The notes: generated from the letters alone by a model not told the origin. A DNA stretch of 64,000 nt from Candidatus Zixiibacteriota bacterium (GCA_029860345.1 JAOUBJ010000002.1:186001-250000), one strand, 5' to 3'. Counted from the stretch's first letter, positions 54,375 through 62,655 are shown. Made by a program: numbers and translations.

Positions 54375-54404
54375 ATTATATACCTGATTTTCGAAAAATG
54401 TCCA
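54375..54404 (-). promoter_or_regulatory. Consensus promoter of the tiny transcription unit
   Basis: On the minus strand TGGACA (54399-54404) and a perfect TATAAT (54375-54380) are 18 bases apart. Transcription would start near 54368, just ahead of the ribosome site at 54353-54363. Confidence 0.7.
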
Positions 54405-54545
54405 GATAAAATTGACAGTTTGACGCCCCATGGCAACGACATGTCATACCCGACTTGATCCGGCATCCATCTTCATTTTAGTAGGTCGGACAGTCCTTCG
54501 ATGCCGCCGGGATTAGCAGGATCACAGGGTCCTGCCCTACCATGT

Positions 54546-54569
54546 CACCCCGAGCGGAATCGAGGGCCG
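54546..54569 (+). repeat. Dispersed repeat family B, copy 2 (decayed arms)
   Basis: CACCCC, centre GAGCGGAATCGA, GGGCCG. The centre is conserved with one change, but only the inner three arm pairs remain. It abuts a family A copy. Confidence 0.55.
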
Positions 54570-54600
54570 GATGGCACCCTCAAACTCGGTTTGGGGGTGC
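54569..54600 (+). repeat. Dispersed hairpin repeat family A, copy 3
   Basis: CACCCTCAAAC at 54575-54585 pairs with GTTTGGGGGTG at 54589-54599 across a TCG loop. Compared with the copy at 44436 the loop-closing pair changed from G-C to C-G, so the stem is kept by a compensatory change. Confidence 0.7.
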
Positions 54601-54611
54601 GGGACAGTCCC

Positions 54612-54698
54612 GTAGGTCGGAACCCTCTTAGCGGTTCCGACTCTTGAGACTGCTCTTGAGACTGCGAAGTCGGAACCCACAAGGGGGTTCCAACCTAC
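54612..54698 (+). repeat. 87-base palindromic element with terminal inverted repeats
   Basis: GTAGGTCGGAACC at 54612-54624 and GGTTCCAACCTAC at 54686-54698 are inverted repeats (12 of 13). Each end also forms its own small hairpin (TCGGAACC with GGTTCCGA at 54633-54640; GGAACCC with GGGTTCC near 54672-54691). The middle holds a tandem duplication of CTCTTGAGACTG at 54641 and 54653. It looks like a small non-coding mobile repeat; I see no target duplication. Confidence 0.6.
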
Positions 54699-54744
54699 TG
54701 GGGGCTGAGGGCTGTATGGTCCGGATCAATGCTTAGAACGTTCA

Positions 54745-54785
54745 GCAGGGTCCTGGCTTCACAGCAGGTGAAGGTGTGACCCTGC
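54745..54785 (+). repeat. Dispersed 41-base repeat family C, copy 1
   Basis: GCAGGGTCCTG at the left and GTGTGACCCTGC at the right can pair through GCAGGGTC/GACCCTGC. A second copy of the same length lies at 62419-62459. This one ends seven bases before the stop of the Mrr gene and may also help end its transcript. Confidence 0.6.
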
Positions 54786-54791
54786 TGTCTG

Positions 54792-55700
54792 TCAGTCCGT
54801 GGGAGCGACCAGATACACAGATGTAAGCGGCAACAGGCTCTTGTCTTCATCGGTCAGCTTTGGATAGAAATCTGTCCATAGGTTTATGAAGCCGTCTAAA
54901 TCGATCAACTGCACGTGAATATGGGACCCCGTGGCGGTCGACTTAGCATCCGAAGTGTAACCGCCAGTTGAAACGAATATTCCAACATCCCCATCCTTCT
55001 GTAGAATACCCATTAGTTGTCTGATTTCCTGGACTGAAGCGGAATCCTGTCGATGCTTGACCTGCACTTTTATTCTTGGCGACTCAATTCCGAATGGATC
55101 CCTGTATGCCAATATATCCACACCGCCGTCTTTGCCTCGGGGTGCAACGAACGGGGTGTAGTAGCCCATTCCTCTCAGAAGAGCTGCGACAAGGTCCTGG
55201 AACTCATAAGCGTTCTTTGCGGCTATGAACTCCTTAATACCGTCGGCTGCAAGGTGCTGAACTCGATCCACAGTTATAGCTGGATCAATGGAGTCTCCGC
55301 TTTCTTCTTCGTCGGAATCGTCGGCTGTACCGGACTGATCCCGCTCGGCCTTCCACTTGCTATATCCTTCCTTTACGGTAGTATATAGAGCAAACTCACT
55401 CAACTGGGCAGCAATGTATCCTTCATCTGTCAGATACCAAACGCCCTTTTTCTTCACAATGAAACCTGCTTTAACGCAACCAATACTGTAGAAGTGAAGA
55501 ATAGATTGCCATCTTATGTATCCAGACTTCTGATAGCGCTCCTTGGCCCAGTCGTCAAGGTCCATCTGATTCTCTACCTCAGCTAGCACTTGCCTGCTCT
55601 TAAGTTCTCTATCGTTTTCGCACAAGACGCTCAATGCTGCATGAATCAGGCGAGCGCCAAGTGCCTTCGACTTCGGCAAGTCAGCTACGCTCTTTGCCAT
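54792..55700 (-). CDS. Mrr-like type IV restriction endonuclease
   Basis: The 302-residue protein pairs an N-terminal winged-helix-like Mrr domain (residues 10-100, ALSVLCENDRELKSRQVLAEVE, GVWYLTDEG) with a C-terminal PD-(D/E)xK nuclease domain (about 165-270): FQDLVAALLRGMGY, GGVDILAY and IKVQVKH hold the catalytic Asp and Gln-x-Lys typical of Mrr. Mrr enzymes cut modified DNA and defend against phage. The gene is more AT-rich than its neighbours and flanked by palindromic repeats, which suggests horizontal gain. A GGGAGAAGG ribosome site lies before the ATG. No methylase gene is nearby, as expected for type IV. Confidence 0.85.
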   Translation of the reverse strand: MAKSVADLPKSKALGARLIHAALSVLCENDRELKSRQVLAEVENQMDLDDWAKERYQKSGYIRWQSILHFYSIGCVKAGFIVKKKGVWYLTDEGYIAAQLSEFALYTTVKEGYSKWKAERDQSGTADDSDEEESGDSIDPAITVDRVQHLAADGIKEFIAAKNAYEFQDLVAALLRGMGYYTPFVAPRGKDGGVDILAYRDPFGIESPRIKVQVKHRQDSASVQEIRQLMGILQKDGDVGIFVSTGGYTSDAKSTATGSHIHVQLIDLDGFINLWTDFYPKLTDEDKSLLPLTSVYLVAPTD

Positions 55701-55928
55701 ATCCTTCTCCCTTCTGAAGTTGCCATTTCACATATTGCTCTAATGTAGGCCCTCAACTCTGAGAGAGCAACATAAAGTGTTGCTCCGGAAGCCTATTGTC
55801 GCGGTGGGTTTGCGAGTTTTGCCGACGGGTAAACCTACGGGAAGCGGGCCGAGATGGACCCCCGCCGGCGCGCAGGTGACAGAAAAGCCAAGCAATGACA
55901 ATATCAACGCACCACCCCGTTTCAACAG

Positions 55929-55958
55929 TTGCCTAACCGCTCACCGACGACGTATATT
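55929..55958 (+). promoter_or_regulatory. Possible promoter of ispD operon, near-leaderless
   Basis: TTGCCT at 55929-55934 and TATATT at 55953-55958 are 18 bases apart; the ispD ATG begins 9 bases past the -10 and has no ribosome site. Confidence 0.4.
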
Positions 55959-55966
55959 GCCAACTT

Positions 55967-56665
55967 ATGAAAACCTGCGCTGTCATCGTCGCCGCCGGAA
56001 GCTCGACCCGGATGGCCGGCACCGTCCCCAAGCAATTCCGGGAGCTGTCCGGACGTCCCATGTTGGCCGAAACGGTCAGTCGGTTCGAGACCGCTTCCAG
56101 CATCGATCAGATCGTCGTGGTCGTATCCGAAGAGCATTTGTTGTACACCAGCGAGCGGGTAGTCGACCCCTACGATTTCGGTAAGGTTCTCAAAATCGTG
56201 GTGGGCGGCTCCACCCGGTTCGAATCGGTCTGGAACGGAGTCAAGTCCTTGTCGTTATCAACCGGTTTTGTTGCAATCCATGATGGCGCCCGACCTTTGG
56301 TGCTGCCGTCCGATATCGACCGAGTGGTCCAAACCGCGCAGCAGGAAAGGGCGGCCATGTTGGCCGCTCCTGTTCCCGATACGGTGAAACGTGTCCAGGA
56401 TGGATTTATACTGGCCACGCTGGACCGTTCGTTATTGTATCTGGCCCAAACACCGCAGGTGTTTCAATACGATTTGTTCAAGGCGGCCTGCGAAAAGGCA
56501 ATTGCAGAAGGAAACGCAGAAAGCTACACCGATGATGCCGCCCTGTGCGAGGCGTCCGGATTCAAGGTGAAAGTAGTCGCTCCCTCCGCGCCTAATTTCA
56601 AAGTGACCACCCACGATGATCTTGAACTCATCAGGATGATAATCCGGGAGCGCGGCGATGGCTGA
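55967..56665 (+). CDS. ispD: 2-C-methyl-D-erythritol 4-phosphate cytidylyltransferase
   Basis: The 232-residue protein begins CAVIVAAGSSTRMAGTVPKQF, the nucleotide-binding signature of IspD, and has VAIHDGARPLV near residue 100 and a C-terminal KVTTHDDLELI. It joins CTP and methylerythritol phosphate in the MEP route to isoprenoids. The ispF frame begins 8 bases before its stop, so the two successive or near-successive pathway enzymes are coupled. Confidence 0.94.
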   Translation: MKTCAVIVAAGSSTRMAGTVPKQFRELSGRPMLAETVSRFETASSIDQIVVVVSEEHLLYTSERVVDPYDFGKVLKIVVGGSTRFESVWNGVKSLSLSTGFVAIHDGARPLVLPSDIDRVVQTAQQERAAMLAAPVPDTVKRVQDGFILATLDRSLLYLAQTPQVFQYDLFKAACEKAIAEGNAESYTDDAALCEASGFKVKVVAPSAPNFKVTTHDDLELIRMIIRERGDG

Positions 56666-57146
56666 ATGGAGAGTTGGACACGGTTACGACGTGCATCGGC
56701 TGACAGCAGGACGACGGTTGGTCATCGGTGGCGTTGAGATAGAGCACCACATGGGTTTGGACGGCCACAGCGACGCCGATGTGTTGTTGCATGCGATTAT
56801 GGACGCCCTTCTCGGCGCGGCCGGTCTGGGTGACATCGGTCAGCATTTCCCGCCATCGGACAGAGCATATAAAGATGTCGTCTCGCTCGATCTTTTGCAG
56901 CAGGTGGGACGATTGGTGCGCGCGGCAGGATACAAGACCATCGTCAATATCGATGCGACTATCATGGCCGAACGACCCAGGATGGCGCCCCATGTGCCAA
57001 CCATGCGCCAGCGGATAGCAAAGACTTTGTCGATAGAAATGTCACGTGTCAATATCAAAGCAACTACCACCGAGGAACTCGGTTTCGTGGGGCGCGAGGA
57101 AGGTATGGTCGCCGAAGCCGTCTGTTTGATAGCATCCGATGACTGA
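56658..57146 (+). CDS. ispF: 2-C-methyl-D-erythritol 2,4-cyclodiphosphate synthase
   Basis: The 162-residue length is standard. RVGHGYDVHRL (zinc-binding Asp and His), DGHSDADVLLHAIMDALLGAAGLGDIG and FPPSD are family hallmarks, and the C-terminus has IKATTTEELGFVGREEG. IspF forms the cyclic diphosphate in the MEP isoprenoid pathway. It overlaps both neighbours by eight bases. Confidence 0.95.
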   Translation: MAEWRVGHGYDVHRLTAGRRLVIGGVEIEHHMGLDGHSDADVLLHAIMDALLGAAGLGDIGQHFPPSDRAYKDVVSLDLLQQVGRLVRAAGYKTIVNIDATIMAERPRMAPHVPTMRQRIAKTLSIEMSRVNIKATTTEELGFVGREEGMVAEAVCLIASDD

Positions 57147-57774
57147 CAGTCCCTTACAGATCAACGAGTTTCTCGATCAGGTCTTCACCTACGGAACCTT
57201 CTGGGTTTACCTGGCGATTTTTGTCGCCTGCTTCACCGAGAACCTGTTCTCACCGTTTCCCGGCGATTCGTTTATAGTCGCCGCCGGTGGATTGGTGGCG
57301 CTCGGTCGGCTGGACATGGTAATCAGTCTGCTCGTCATCATATTGGGAGGGATGGGTTCGGTGATGGTCATGTACGGTCTGGGCCGACGGTATGGTCGGG
57401 GATACTTCATCCGCAAGAATTTCAAATACTTTTCAGTGGCCGATATAGATCGTATGGACACGCGGTTTCAACGATGGGGCGCTTTGGTTCTGGTAGTGTC
57501 ACGTTTCATGGTGGGAATGCGCGCCGTACTGGCTGTGGCCGCCGGCATCAGTCGCTATCCGGCTGGTCGGATGGTTGTCTTCTCCACGATATCTTATCTG
57601 ATATTTTGCGCCCTGTTGTTCATTGCCGCCTTCAAACTTGTTGAGAACCTGGAAACGATAGAGTATTATATTCGCACCTACAATCAGATAGTCTTGTCAC
57701 TGTTGGCGGCGCTGATTGTTTTTTGGGTCATTCGCAAGGTACGCGCAAGACGGAAGGAAGAGAAACCCGCATGA
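57139..57774 (+). CDS. DedA/SNARE-associated family membrane protein
   Basis: The 211-residue protein has about five hydrophobic segments and the DedA signature: FTENLFSPFPGDSFIVAAGGL near residue 33 and a membrane-reentrant VLVVSRFMVGMRAVLAVAAGISRYP near residue 115, with the conserved RF-x-x-G-x-R. DedA proteins help recycle undecaprenyl phosphate and other lipids across the membrane. Its place between isoprenoid and D-Ala-D-Ala ligase genes fits an envelope role. Confidence 0.88.
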   Translation: MTDSPLQINEFLDQVFTYGTFWVYLAIFVACFTENLFSPFPGDSFIVAAGGLVALGRLDMVISLLVIILGGMGSVMVMYGLGRRYGRGYFIRKNFKYFSVADIDRMDTRFQRWGALVLVVSRFMVGMRAVLAVAAGISRYPAGRMVVFSTISYLIFCALLFIAAFKLVENLETIEYYIRTYNQIVLSLLAALIVFWVIRKVRARRKEEKPA

Positions 57775-58793
57775 AGGTGCTGTTGTTAGCCGGTGGTAAT
57801 TCCAGCGAACGCAAAGTATCGCTCACGTCCGGCAAGGCTGTCCACGACGCCCTGGCGCAACTTGGTCACTCGGTGGTGGCTGTCGATCCGGCCTCGGGTC
57901 AATCTCTGCTTGCAGCCGATGGGTCCTTTCTGGGATACGACAGCAAATCCGACATGGCTCCTGCCACTGAAGCCACCTCGCTATCGTTTCCCCAGCGCCT
58001 GGACCACAAAGACGTGCGGGATGTCGACGTTGCCTTCATCGCGTTGCACGGTGGGACGGGGGAGAACGGTTCCATACAGAACCTGCTGGAACTGGCTTCG
58101 ATAAAGTTCACCGGATCGAACATGGCCGCTTGCGCCGTGTCTATGGACAAAGCAATCACAAAACGGCTCTGCGAAAACGAGAGTATCCCAACTCCGAAGT
58201 GGGAGCAGTTTCGTATGCCGGAGGGCAGGGTCCCGGATGGTCTCGCCGCTGGGATAGTCGAACGATTCAACCTGCCGATCATAGTTAAACCGAACGACAG
58301 CGGGTCCACTGTTGGACTTACCAAAGTGGAGCATCCCGACGAGATACAGGATGCGTTGAAGCTGGCCCTGGCCGAGTCTCCCGACATTCTGGTCGAGCAG
58401 TATATCGACGGGCGCGAGATCACTGTTGCGCTTCTGGACGGTCGCACCTTCCCGGTTGTGGAGATAATCCCCAAGAGCGGTCTTTACGACTATGAAGCCA
58501 AGTACACCGAGGGTGGATCGAAGTATATCTGCCCGGCCGAGATACCTCAATCTATAGCGGAGGGTGTGCAGGCGGCGGCGGCTAGACTCTTTGGCGTCAT
58601 CGGATGCGCCGGGCTGGCGCGTGTGGACTTCATGCTCTCAGGAGACGGTATCTTCTACTGTCTGGAACTCAACAGCGTTCCCGGGATGACCGACCTGTCG
58701 CTAGTGCCGATGGCAGCCAAAGCCGACGGAATTGACTTTCCACAATTGATGCAGATGGCCCTCGACTCAGCTTTAGGCAACAGAAATCGATAG
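57771..58793 (+). CDS. ddl: D-alanine--D-alanine ligase
   Basis: The 340-residue ATP-grasp enzyme begins MKVLLLAGGNSSERKVSLTSG and includes FIALHGGTGENGSIQNLLEL near residue 88, IVKPNDSGSTVGLTKV near residue 167 and LNSVPGMTDLSLVPMAAKADG near the C-terminus. It makes the D-Ala-D-Ala dipeptide for peptidoglycan. The ATG at 57771 overlaps the DedA stop; the frame is open upstream to 57723 but that part is inside dedA. Confidence 0.93.
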   Translation: MKVLLLAGGNSSERKVSLTSGKAVHDALAQLGHSVVAVDPASGQSLLAADGSFLGYDSKSDMAPATEATSLSFPQRLDHKDVRDVDVAFIALHGGTGENGSIQNLLELASIKFTGSNMAACAVSMDKAITKRLCENESIPTPKWEQFRMPEGRVPDGLAAGIVERFNLPIIVKPNDSGSTVGLTKVEHPDEIQDALKLALAESPDILVEQYIDGREITVALLDGRTFPVVEIIPKSGLYDYEAKYTEGGSKYICPAEIPQSIAEGVQAAAARLFGVIGCAGLARVDFMLSGDGIFYCLELNSVPGMTDLSLVPMAAKADGIDFPQLMQMALDSALGNRNR

Positions 58794-58794
58794 A

Positions 58795-59532
58795 ATGAAT
58801 AAGCTCACGCCCAAAGCTGTCATTTTCGATCTTGGCTCAACACTGATCGACTATCCATCAACTACCTGGGAGGAGGTCAGTGTCGATTGCATGGCGGCTG
58901 TCAGGAGGGTCATTCTTCGCACCAATCAGAACGTTCCCGACGATGAAGCGTTCTACGCAGCATACCGGCAGATCAGACAAGAACACCGCGCCGTTGCAGC
59001 CGAGACGCTGGTCGAATGGACGGTACCGCAAGTTATCGGGAAACTCCTGGAATCGCTTGGTTTAGACGGCGATGAAGGCTCGGCGGACAGGTTATTCGAT
59101 GCATACTACGAACCGGTCAGACAGTATCTCTATGTGTACGAGGACACCTGTGAGATACTTACCAGGATCATGGCCCGGTATGGCGTTGTCGGCTTGGTCT
59201 CCAACACTGTCTTTCCGGAACGTATCCATCTGGAGGAGCTTAAGCGTTTCGGGCTGGATTCGCTTCTGACATTCAAGCTGTTCAGTTCGACCTTTGGACT
59301 TAGAAAACCGCACCCGGATATTTTCTACAAGGCGGCCAATCTGGCCGGCTTCTCGCCGAGCGAGTGTGTTTATATAGGAGATCGATACCTTGAAGATATC
59401 TCCGGTCCCAACCAAATCGGGATGCCGGCTATCCTGAGGTTTCAGGAAGGACGCGACTATCCGGATGACCCTTTCGGTGAGACCCGGCAGGTTTTGGCGC
59501 TCACGGACCTGGAGCACCATTTCGATTATTGA
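58795..59532 (+). CDS. HAD-superfamily hydrolase
   Basis: The 245-residue protein has HAD motif I as VIFDLGSTLIDYP near residue 9, motif II as LVSNTVFP near residue 138, the lysine in GLRKPHPDIFYKA near residue 165 and motif IV as YIGDRYLEDISGPNQIGM near residue 193. The second Asp of the usual DxDxT is Gly here (DLGST), a variant seen in some HAD proteins, so phosphatase activity is plausible but not certain. It starts 1 base after ddl. Substrate unknown. Confidence 0.85.
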   Translation: MNKLTPKAVIFDLGSTLIDYPSTTWEEVSVDCMAAVRRVILRTNQNVPDDEAFYAAYRQIRQEHRAVAAETLVEWTVPQVIGKLLESLGLDGDEGSADRLFDAYYEPVRQYLYVYEDTCEILTRIMARYGVVGLVSNTVFPERIHLEELKRFGLDSLLTFKLFSSTFGLRKPHPDIFYKAANLAGFSPSECVYIGDRYLEDISGPNQIGMPAILRFQEGRDYPDDPFGETRQVLALTDLEHHFDY

Positions 59533-59564
59533 CCTGCCCGGCACCATCACCACAAACTTTTCGA

Positions 59565-59593
59565 TGGACATACCCGTAGAGTCCGTGTATAAT
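59565..59593 (+). promoter_or_regulatory. Strong promoter of the M42 peptidase and cysS genes
   Basis: TGGACA at 59565-59570 and a perfect TATAAT at 59588-59593 are separated by 17 bases. Transcription would begin near 59600, about 50 bases before the peptidase ATG. Confidence 0.72.
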
Positions 59594-59648
59594 TGTCAAT
59601 TCCGTCCAGATAATCTGAGACGCAGCCAACACACTACAAGGATTTGAT

Positions 59649-60725
59649 ATGGATCGCACTGAAGAACTTCTGAAAGAACTCACCGAAGCCAACGGTGTCC
59701 CCGGGTATGAGCACGAGATCCGCAAGATCATGACTCGTGAACTGGAAGGCAATGTCGACGAAATTCTTCGCGATAAGACCGGCTCCGTGGTCGGTCGCAA
59801 GCGGGGCAACTCAGATGACCCCCGCATTATGGTGATCGGCCACATGGATGAGATCGGTTTTATGGTCAAGGAAATCACCAAGGCCGGCTACATCAAATTC
59901 CTCCCTCTGGGTGGCTGGTGGCCGCATGTCGCCTTGGGCCAGCGCATGCGTGTAATTACGGCCAAAGGCCCGGTGGTCGGCGTGGTAGGTTCCAAGCCGC
60001 CGCATCTTCTGGAGGCTGATGAGCGGGCCAAAGTCATGAAGGTCTCCGATATGATCCTCGACGTCGGCGTTCAGCAGGGTTTCAATGTTCGCACCAAACT
60101 GGGCATCAAAGAAGGCGATCCGATAGTACCGGACAGCGAGTTTACTGTCATGGGTAATCGCAAACAGTATCTCAGCAAAGCATTCGATAACCGGATGGGT
60201 TGCGCTGTTGCCCTTGATGTCGTGCGCAAGTTTCAACGTGCCAAACATCCCAACACCATTTTTGCCGGGGGCACGGTGCAGGAGGAAGTCGGTCTGCGCG
60301 GCGCCCAGACGTTGGCCCATTTGATCGATCCCGACGTTTGTTTCTGTGTCGATGTCGGCGTGGCCCAGGACCTGCCGCCGGAACCCTTTTCCAAGCGAGA
60401 AAAACTGGGCGGTGGACCATCGGTATTGATGTATGATGCTCGCATGATTCCCAACCTCGGTCTGAGAGACCTGGTGGTCAAGACGGCCGAAGATAAGAAA
60501 ATCCCCTTCCATCTCACCGTGATGGAACGCGGCGCCGGTGACGGCGGTCCGGTGCATCTGTCCCGTTTGGGTGTGCCTACCATTTATATGGGTGCACCGG
60601 TCAGGTATATTCATGCCCATAATGGAATCATGAACCGGACCGATTATGATAATACGGTGAAGCTAATCGCCGAAGTGATCAAGAAACTCGACAAGAAGAC
60701 AGTGCAGTCGTTCACGGAAGGATAA
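59649..60725 (+). CDS. M42-family aminopeptidase / endoglucanase-like
   Basis: The 358-residue protein has the M42 metal-binding motifs IGHMDEIGFMV near residue 62, SKAFDNRMGCAVALD near residue 178 and GTVQEEVGLRGAQT near residue 208, with the final His in VRYIHAHNGI near residue 320. These dinuclear metal enzymes form large tetrahedral aminopeptidases in the cytosol; some were misnamed CelM endoglucanases. cysS begins 6 bases after it. Confidence 0.92.
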   Translation: MDRTEELLKELTEANGVPGYEHEIRKIMTRELEGNVDEILRDKTGSVVGRKRGNSDDPRIMVIGHMDEIGFMVKEITKAGYIKFLPLGGWWPHVALGQRMRVITAKGPVVGVVGSKPPHLLEADERAKVMKVSDMILDVGVQQGFNVRTKLGIKEGDPIVPDSEFTVMGNRKQYLSKAFDNRMGCAVALDVVRKFQRAKHPNTIFAGGTVQEEVGLRGAQTLAHLIDPDVCFCVDVGVAQDLPPEPFSKREKLGGGPSVLMYDARMIPNLGLRDLVVKTAEDKKIPFHLTVMERGAGDGGPVHLSRLGVPTIYMGAPVRYIHAHNGIMNRTDYDNTVKLIAEVIKKLDKKTVQSFTEG

Positions 60726-60731
60726 CCGAAG

Positions 60732-62126
60732 ATGGCCCTCAGGTTCAAAAACAGTTTTACGCGCACTAAAGAAGAATTCACACCGATAGAAGAGGGCAAG
60801 GTGCGCATGTACACATGTGGACCGACTGTCTATGACTTTGCCCATATCGGTAACTTCCGAGCGTACATGTTTGAGGATTTGCTGAGGCGTTATCTGAAGT
60901 ACAAGGGTTACGACGTCACCCAGGTGATGAACCTGACCGATATCGATGACAAAACCATCCGCGATTCGCAAGCGGAAGGGATCACGCTAAAAGAGTACAC
61001 CGATCGCTATATCAAGGCGTTCTTCGAGGACCTGGACACTCTGGGCATCGAGCGCGCAGAGCACTATCCGGCCGCGACCGATCATATTCCCGAGATGGTA
61101 ACTATCATAAAGATGCTCACCGAAAACGGCTTGGCCTATGAAATCGACGGCAACCACTACTTTAAGATATCCGCGTTCCCAGCCTACGGTAAGTTGGCCA
61201 ATCTGGACATGAAAGGGTTGAAGGCCGGGGCGCGGGTAGCGGCGGACGAATACGAGAAAGACTCGGTTTCCGACTTTGCGCTGTGGAAAGCGTGGGATGA
61301 GGCCGATGGCGACGTTTTCTGGGAGACGGAACTTGGCAAGGGTCGGCCCGGTTGGCATATCGAATGTTCGGCCATGTCGACCAAGTATCTCGGAAACCAC
61401 TTCGACATTCACACCGGCGGTGTTGACAACATGTTCCCGCACCATGAAAACGAAATCGCTCAGACAGAAGGAGCGACCGGGGAGAAGTTTGTCGATTACT
61501 GGATGCACTGTGAATATCTGATTGTTGATGGGCGCAAGATGTCAAAGTCGCTCGGCAATTACTACACCTTGCGCGATGTGCTGGACAAGGGCTACACGCC
61601 GGTGGCGGTACGCTACCTGCTACTGGCCACGCATTACCGCCAGCAACTCAACTTTACCTTCGACGGATTGGATGCCGCGACCAAAGCGCTGGAACGTTAC
61701 AACGATTTTGTCAATAATCTCACCGACTACCCCGGTAGTGATTCGGGCGGTAAAGCGGCTGAGTTTATTGCCAAGGCCACCACTGCTTTCGAGGACTCTC
61801 TGGATGACGATCTGAACATCTCAGGAGCGCTTGGGGCTGTCTTTGACTTTATTCGCGATGTCAACCGGTTGAAGGCCGAAGACAAGTTGACCGTGGCCGA
61901 ACGTGACCAGGCGCTTAAGACGATTCGACGATTTGATACCGTGTTGAACTTCACTCAAACAGCCGAAGCGGTTGATGGCGAGATCGAAATATTGATCCAA
62001 AAACGTCAAGAGGCGCGCCAGAGCAAAGACTTCGCGATGGCCGACAAGATTCGCGACGACTTGCTGGCCCAGGGGATTGTCCTTGAGGATACGCCGCAGG
62101 GGGTCCGTTATAAGCGTAAAGTGTAA
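60732..62126 (+). CDS. cysS: Cysteinyl-tRNA synthetase
   Basis: The 464-residue enzyme has the zinc-binding MYTCGPTVYDFAHIGNFRAY (class I HIGH-type motif) near residue 27, GWHIECSAMS and HHENEIAQTEG in the middle, and DGRKMSKSLGNYY (KMSKS loop) near residue 266. It charges tRNA-Cys. It shares a promoter with the M42 gene. Cysteine supply genes (cysK, cysE) lie 27 kb away. Confidence 0.96.
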   Translation: MALRFKNSFTRTKEEFTPIEEGKVRMYTCGPTVYDFAHIGNFRAYMFEDLLRRYLKYKGYDVTQVMNLTDIDDKTIRDSQAEGITLKEYTDRYIKAFFEDLDTLGIERAEHYPAATDHIPEMVTIIKMLTENGLAYEIDGNHYFKISAFPAYGKLANLDMKGLKAGARVAADEYEKDSVSDFALWKAWDEADGDVFWETELGKGRPGWHIECSAMSTKYLGNHFDIHTGGVDNMFPHHENEIAQTEGATGEKFVDYWMHCEYLIVDGRKMSKSLGNYYTLRDVLDKGYTPVAVRYLLLATHYRQQLNFTFDGLDAATKALERYNDFVNNLTDYPGSDSGGKAAEFIAKATTAFEDSLDDDLNISGALGAVFDFIRDVNRLKAEDKLTVAERDQALKTIRRFDTVLNFTQTAEAVDGEIEILIQKRQEARQSKDFAMADKIRDDLLAQGIVLEDTPQGVRYKRKV

Positions 62127-62203
62127 AGCTGGTCTTCCGTTCCGGCCATAGTGTATACTTGACAACCGGCCACAAATCATTTTCTTGATCCACGCCAAGG
62201 TCA

Positions 62204-62276
62204 GCCAGCGTAGCTCAGTTGGTAGAGCAGCTGATTTGTAATCAGCAGGTCATCGGTTCGATCCCGGTCGCTGGCT
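62204..62276 (+). tRNA. tRNA-Thr (anticodon TGT)
   Basis: The 73-base sequence folds into a complete cloverleaf: acceptor arm GCCAGCG with CGCTGGC, D stem GCTC with GAGC, anticodon stem GCTGA with TCAGC around loop TTTGTAA, and a T arm with GGTTCGATCCC. The anticodon TGT is at 62237-62239. CCA is not encoded. Confidence 0.96.
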
Positions 62277-62418
62277 AAATCTCACTTTTATACAACCTGA
62301 TTACGTTGTGTTGGGTCTTAAGCACGCCAAAGCCGTAATTGTGATCCGACACATAACCTCAGGTCAGTCACGGACGGACTCACCCTTCGACTCCCAGGCT
62401 GTGTCACAATAGGGTTTC

Positions 62419-62459
62419 GCAGGGTCCTGATCTCGACGCAGTCGGGATTGTGACCCTGC
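62419..62459 (+). repeat. Dispersed 41-base repeat family C, copy 2
   Basis: GCAGGGTCCTGA at the left and TTGTGACCCTGC at the right, the same length and ends as the copy at 54745-54785, while the middle differs. Confidence 0.6.
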
Positions 62460-62655
62460 GATTCTCGGCATCGTGTTGTGAGAGAGCAACCTCAAGAACC
62501 ACCGGTTCACACGCTCGCCTTCGGCAAACGCAGGAACCGATGGAGCAAACGATTGCGACACAGTCTGTCCGCTCAGGGTGGGGTTGTGAAGACTTAACGT
62601 CGTGGCCACCCCGTCCGATGGGCTTGTCGATAAACTTTGGTCTACGTCGTTGCGA

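Larger units (their letters stand above)
54405..54791. other. Repeat-rich intergenic region between the tiny unit and the mrr gene
   Basis: No gene is visible. The stretch holds one copy each of repeat families A, B and C and an 87-base palindromic element, listed separately. GTAGGTCGGACAG near 54481 and CAGGGTCCTG near 54523 look like broken pieces of the same repeats. Confidence 0.6.
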
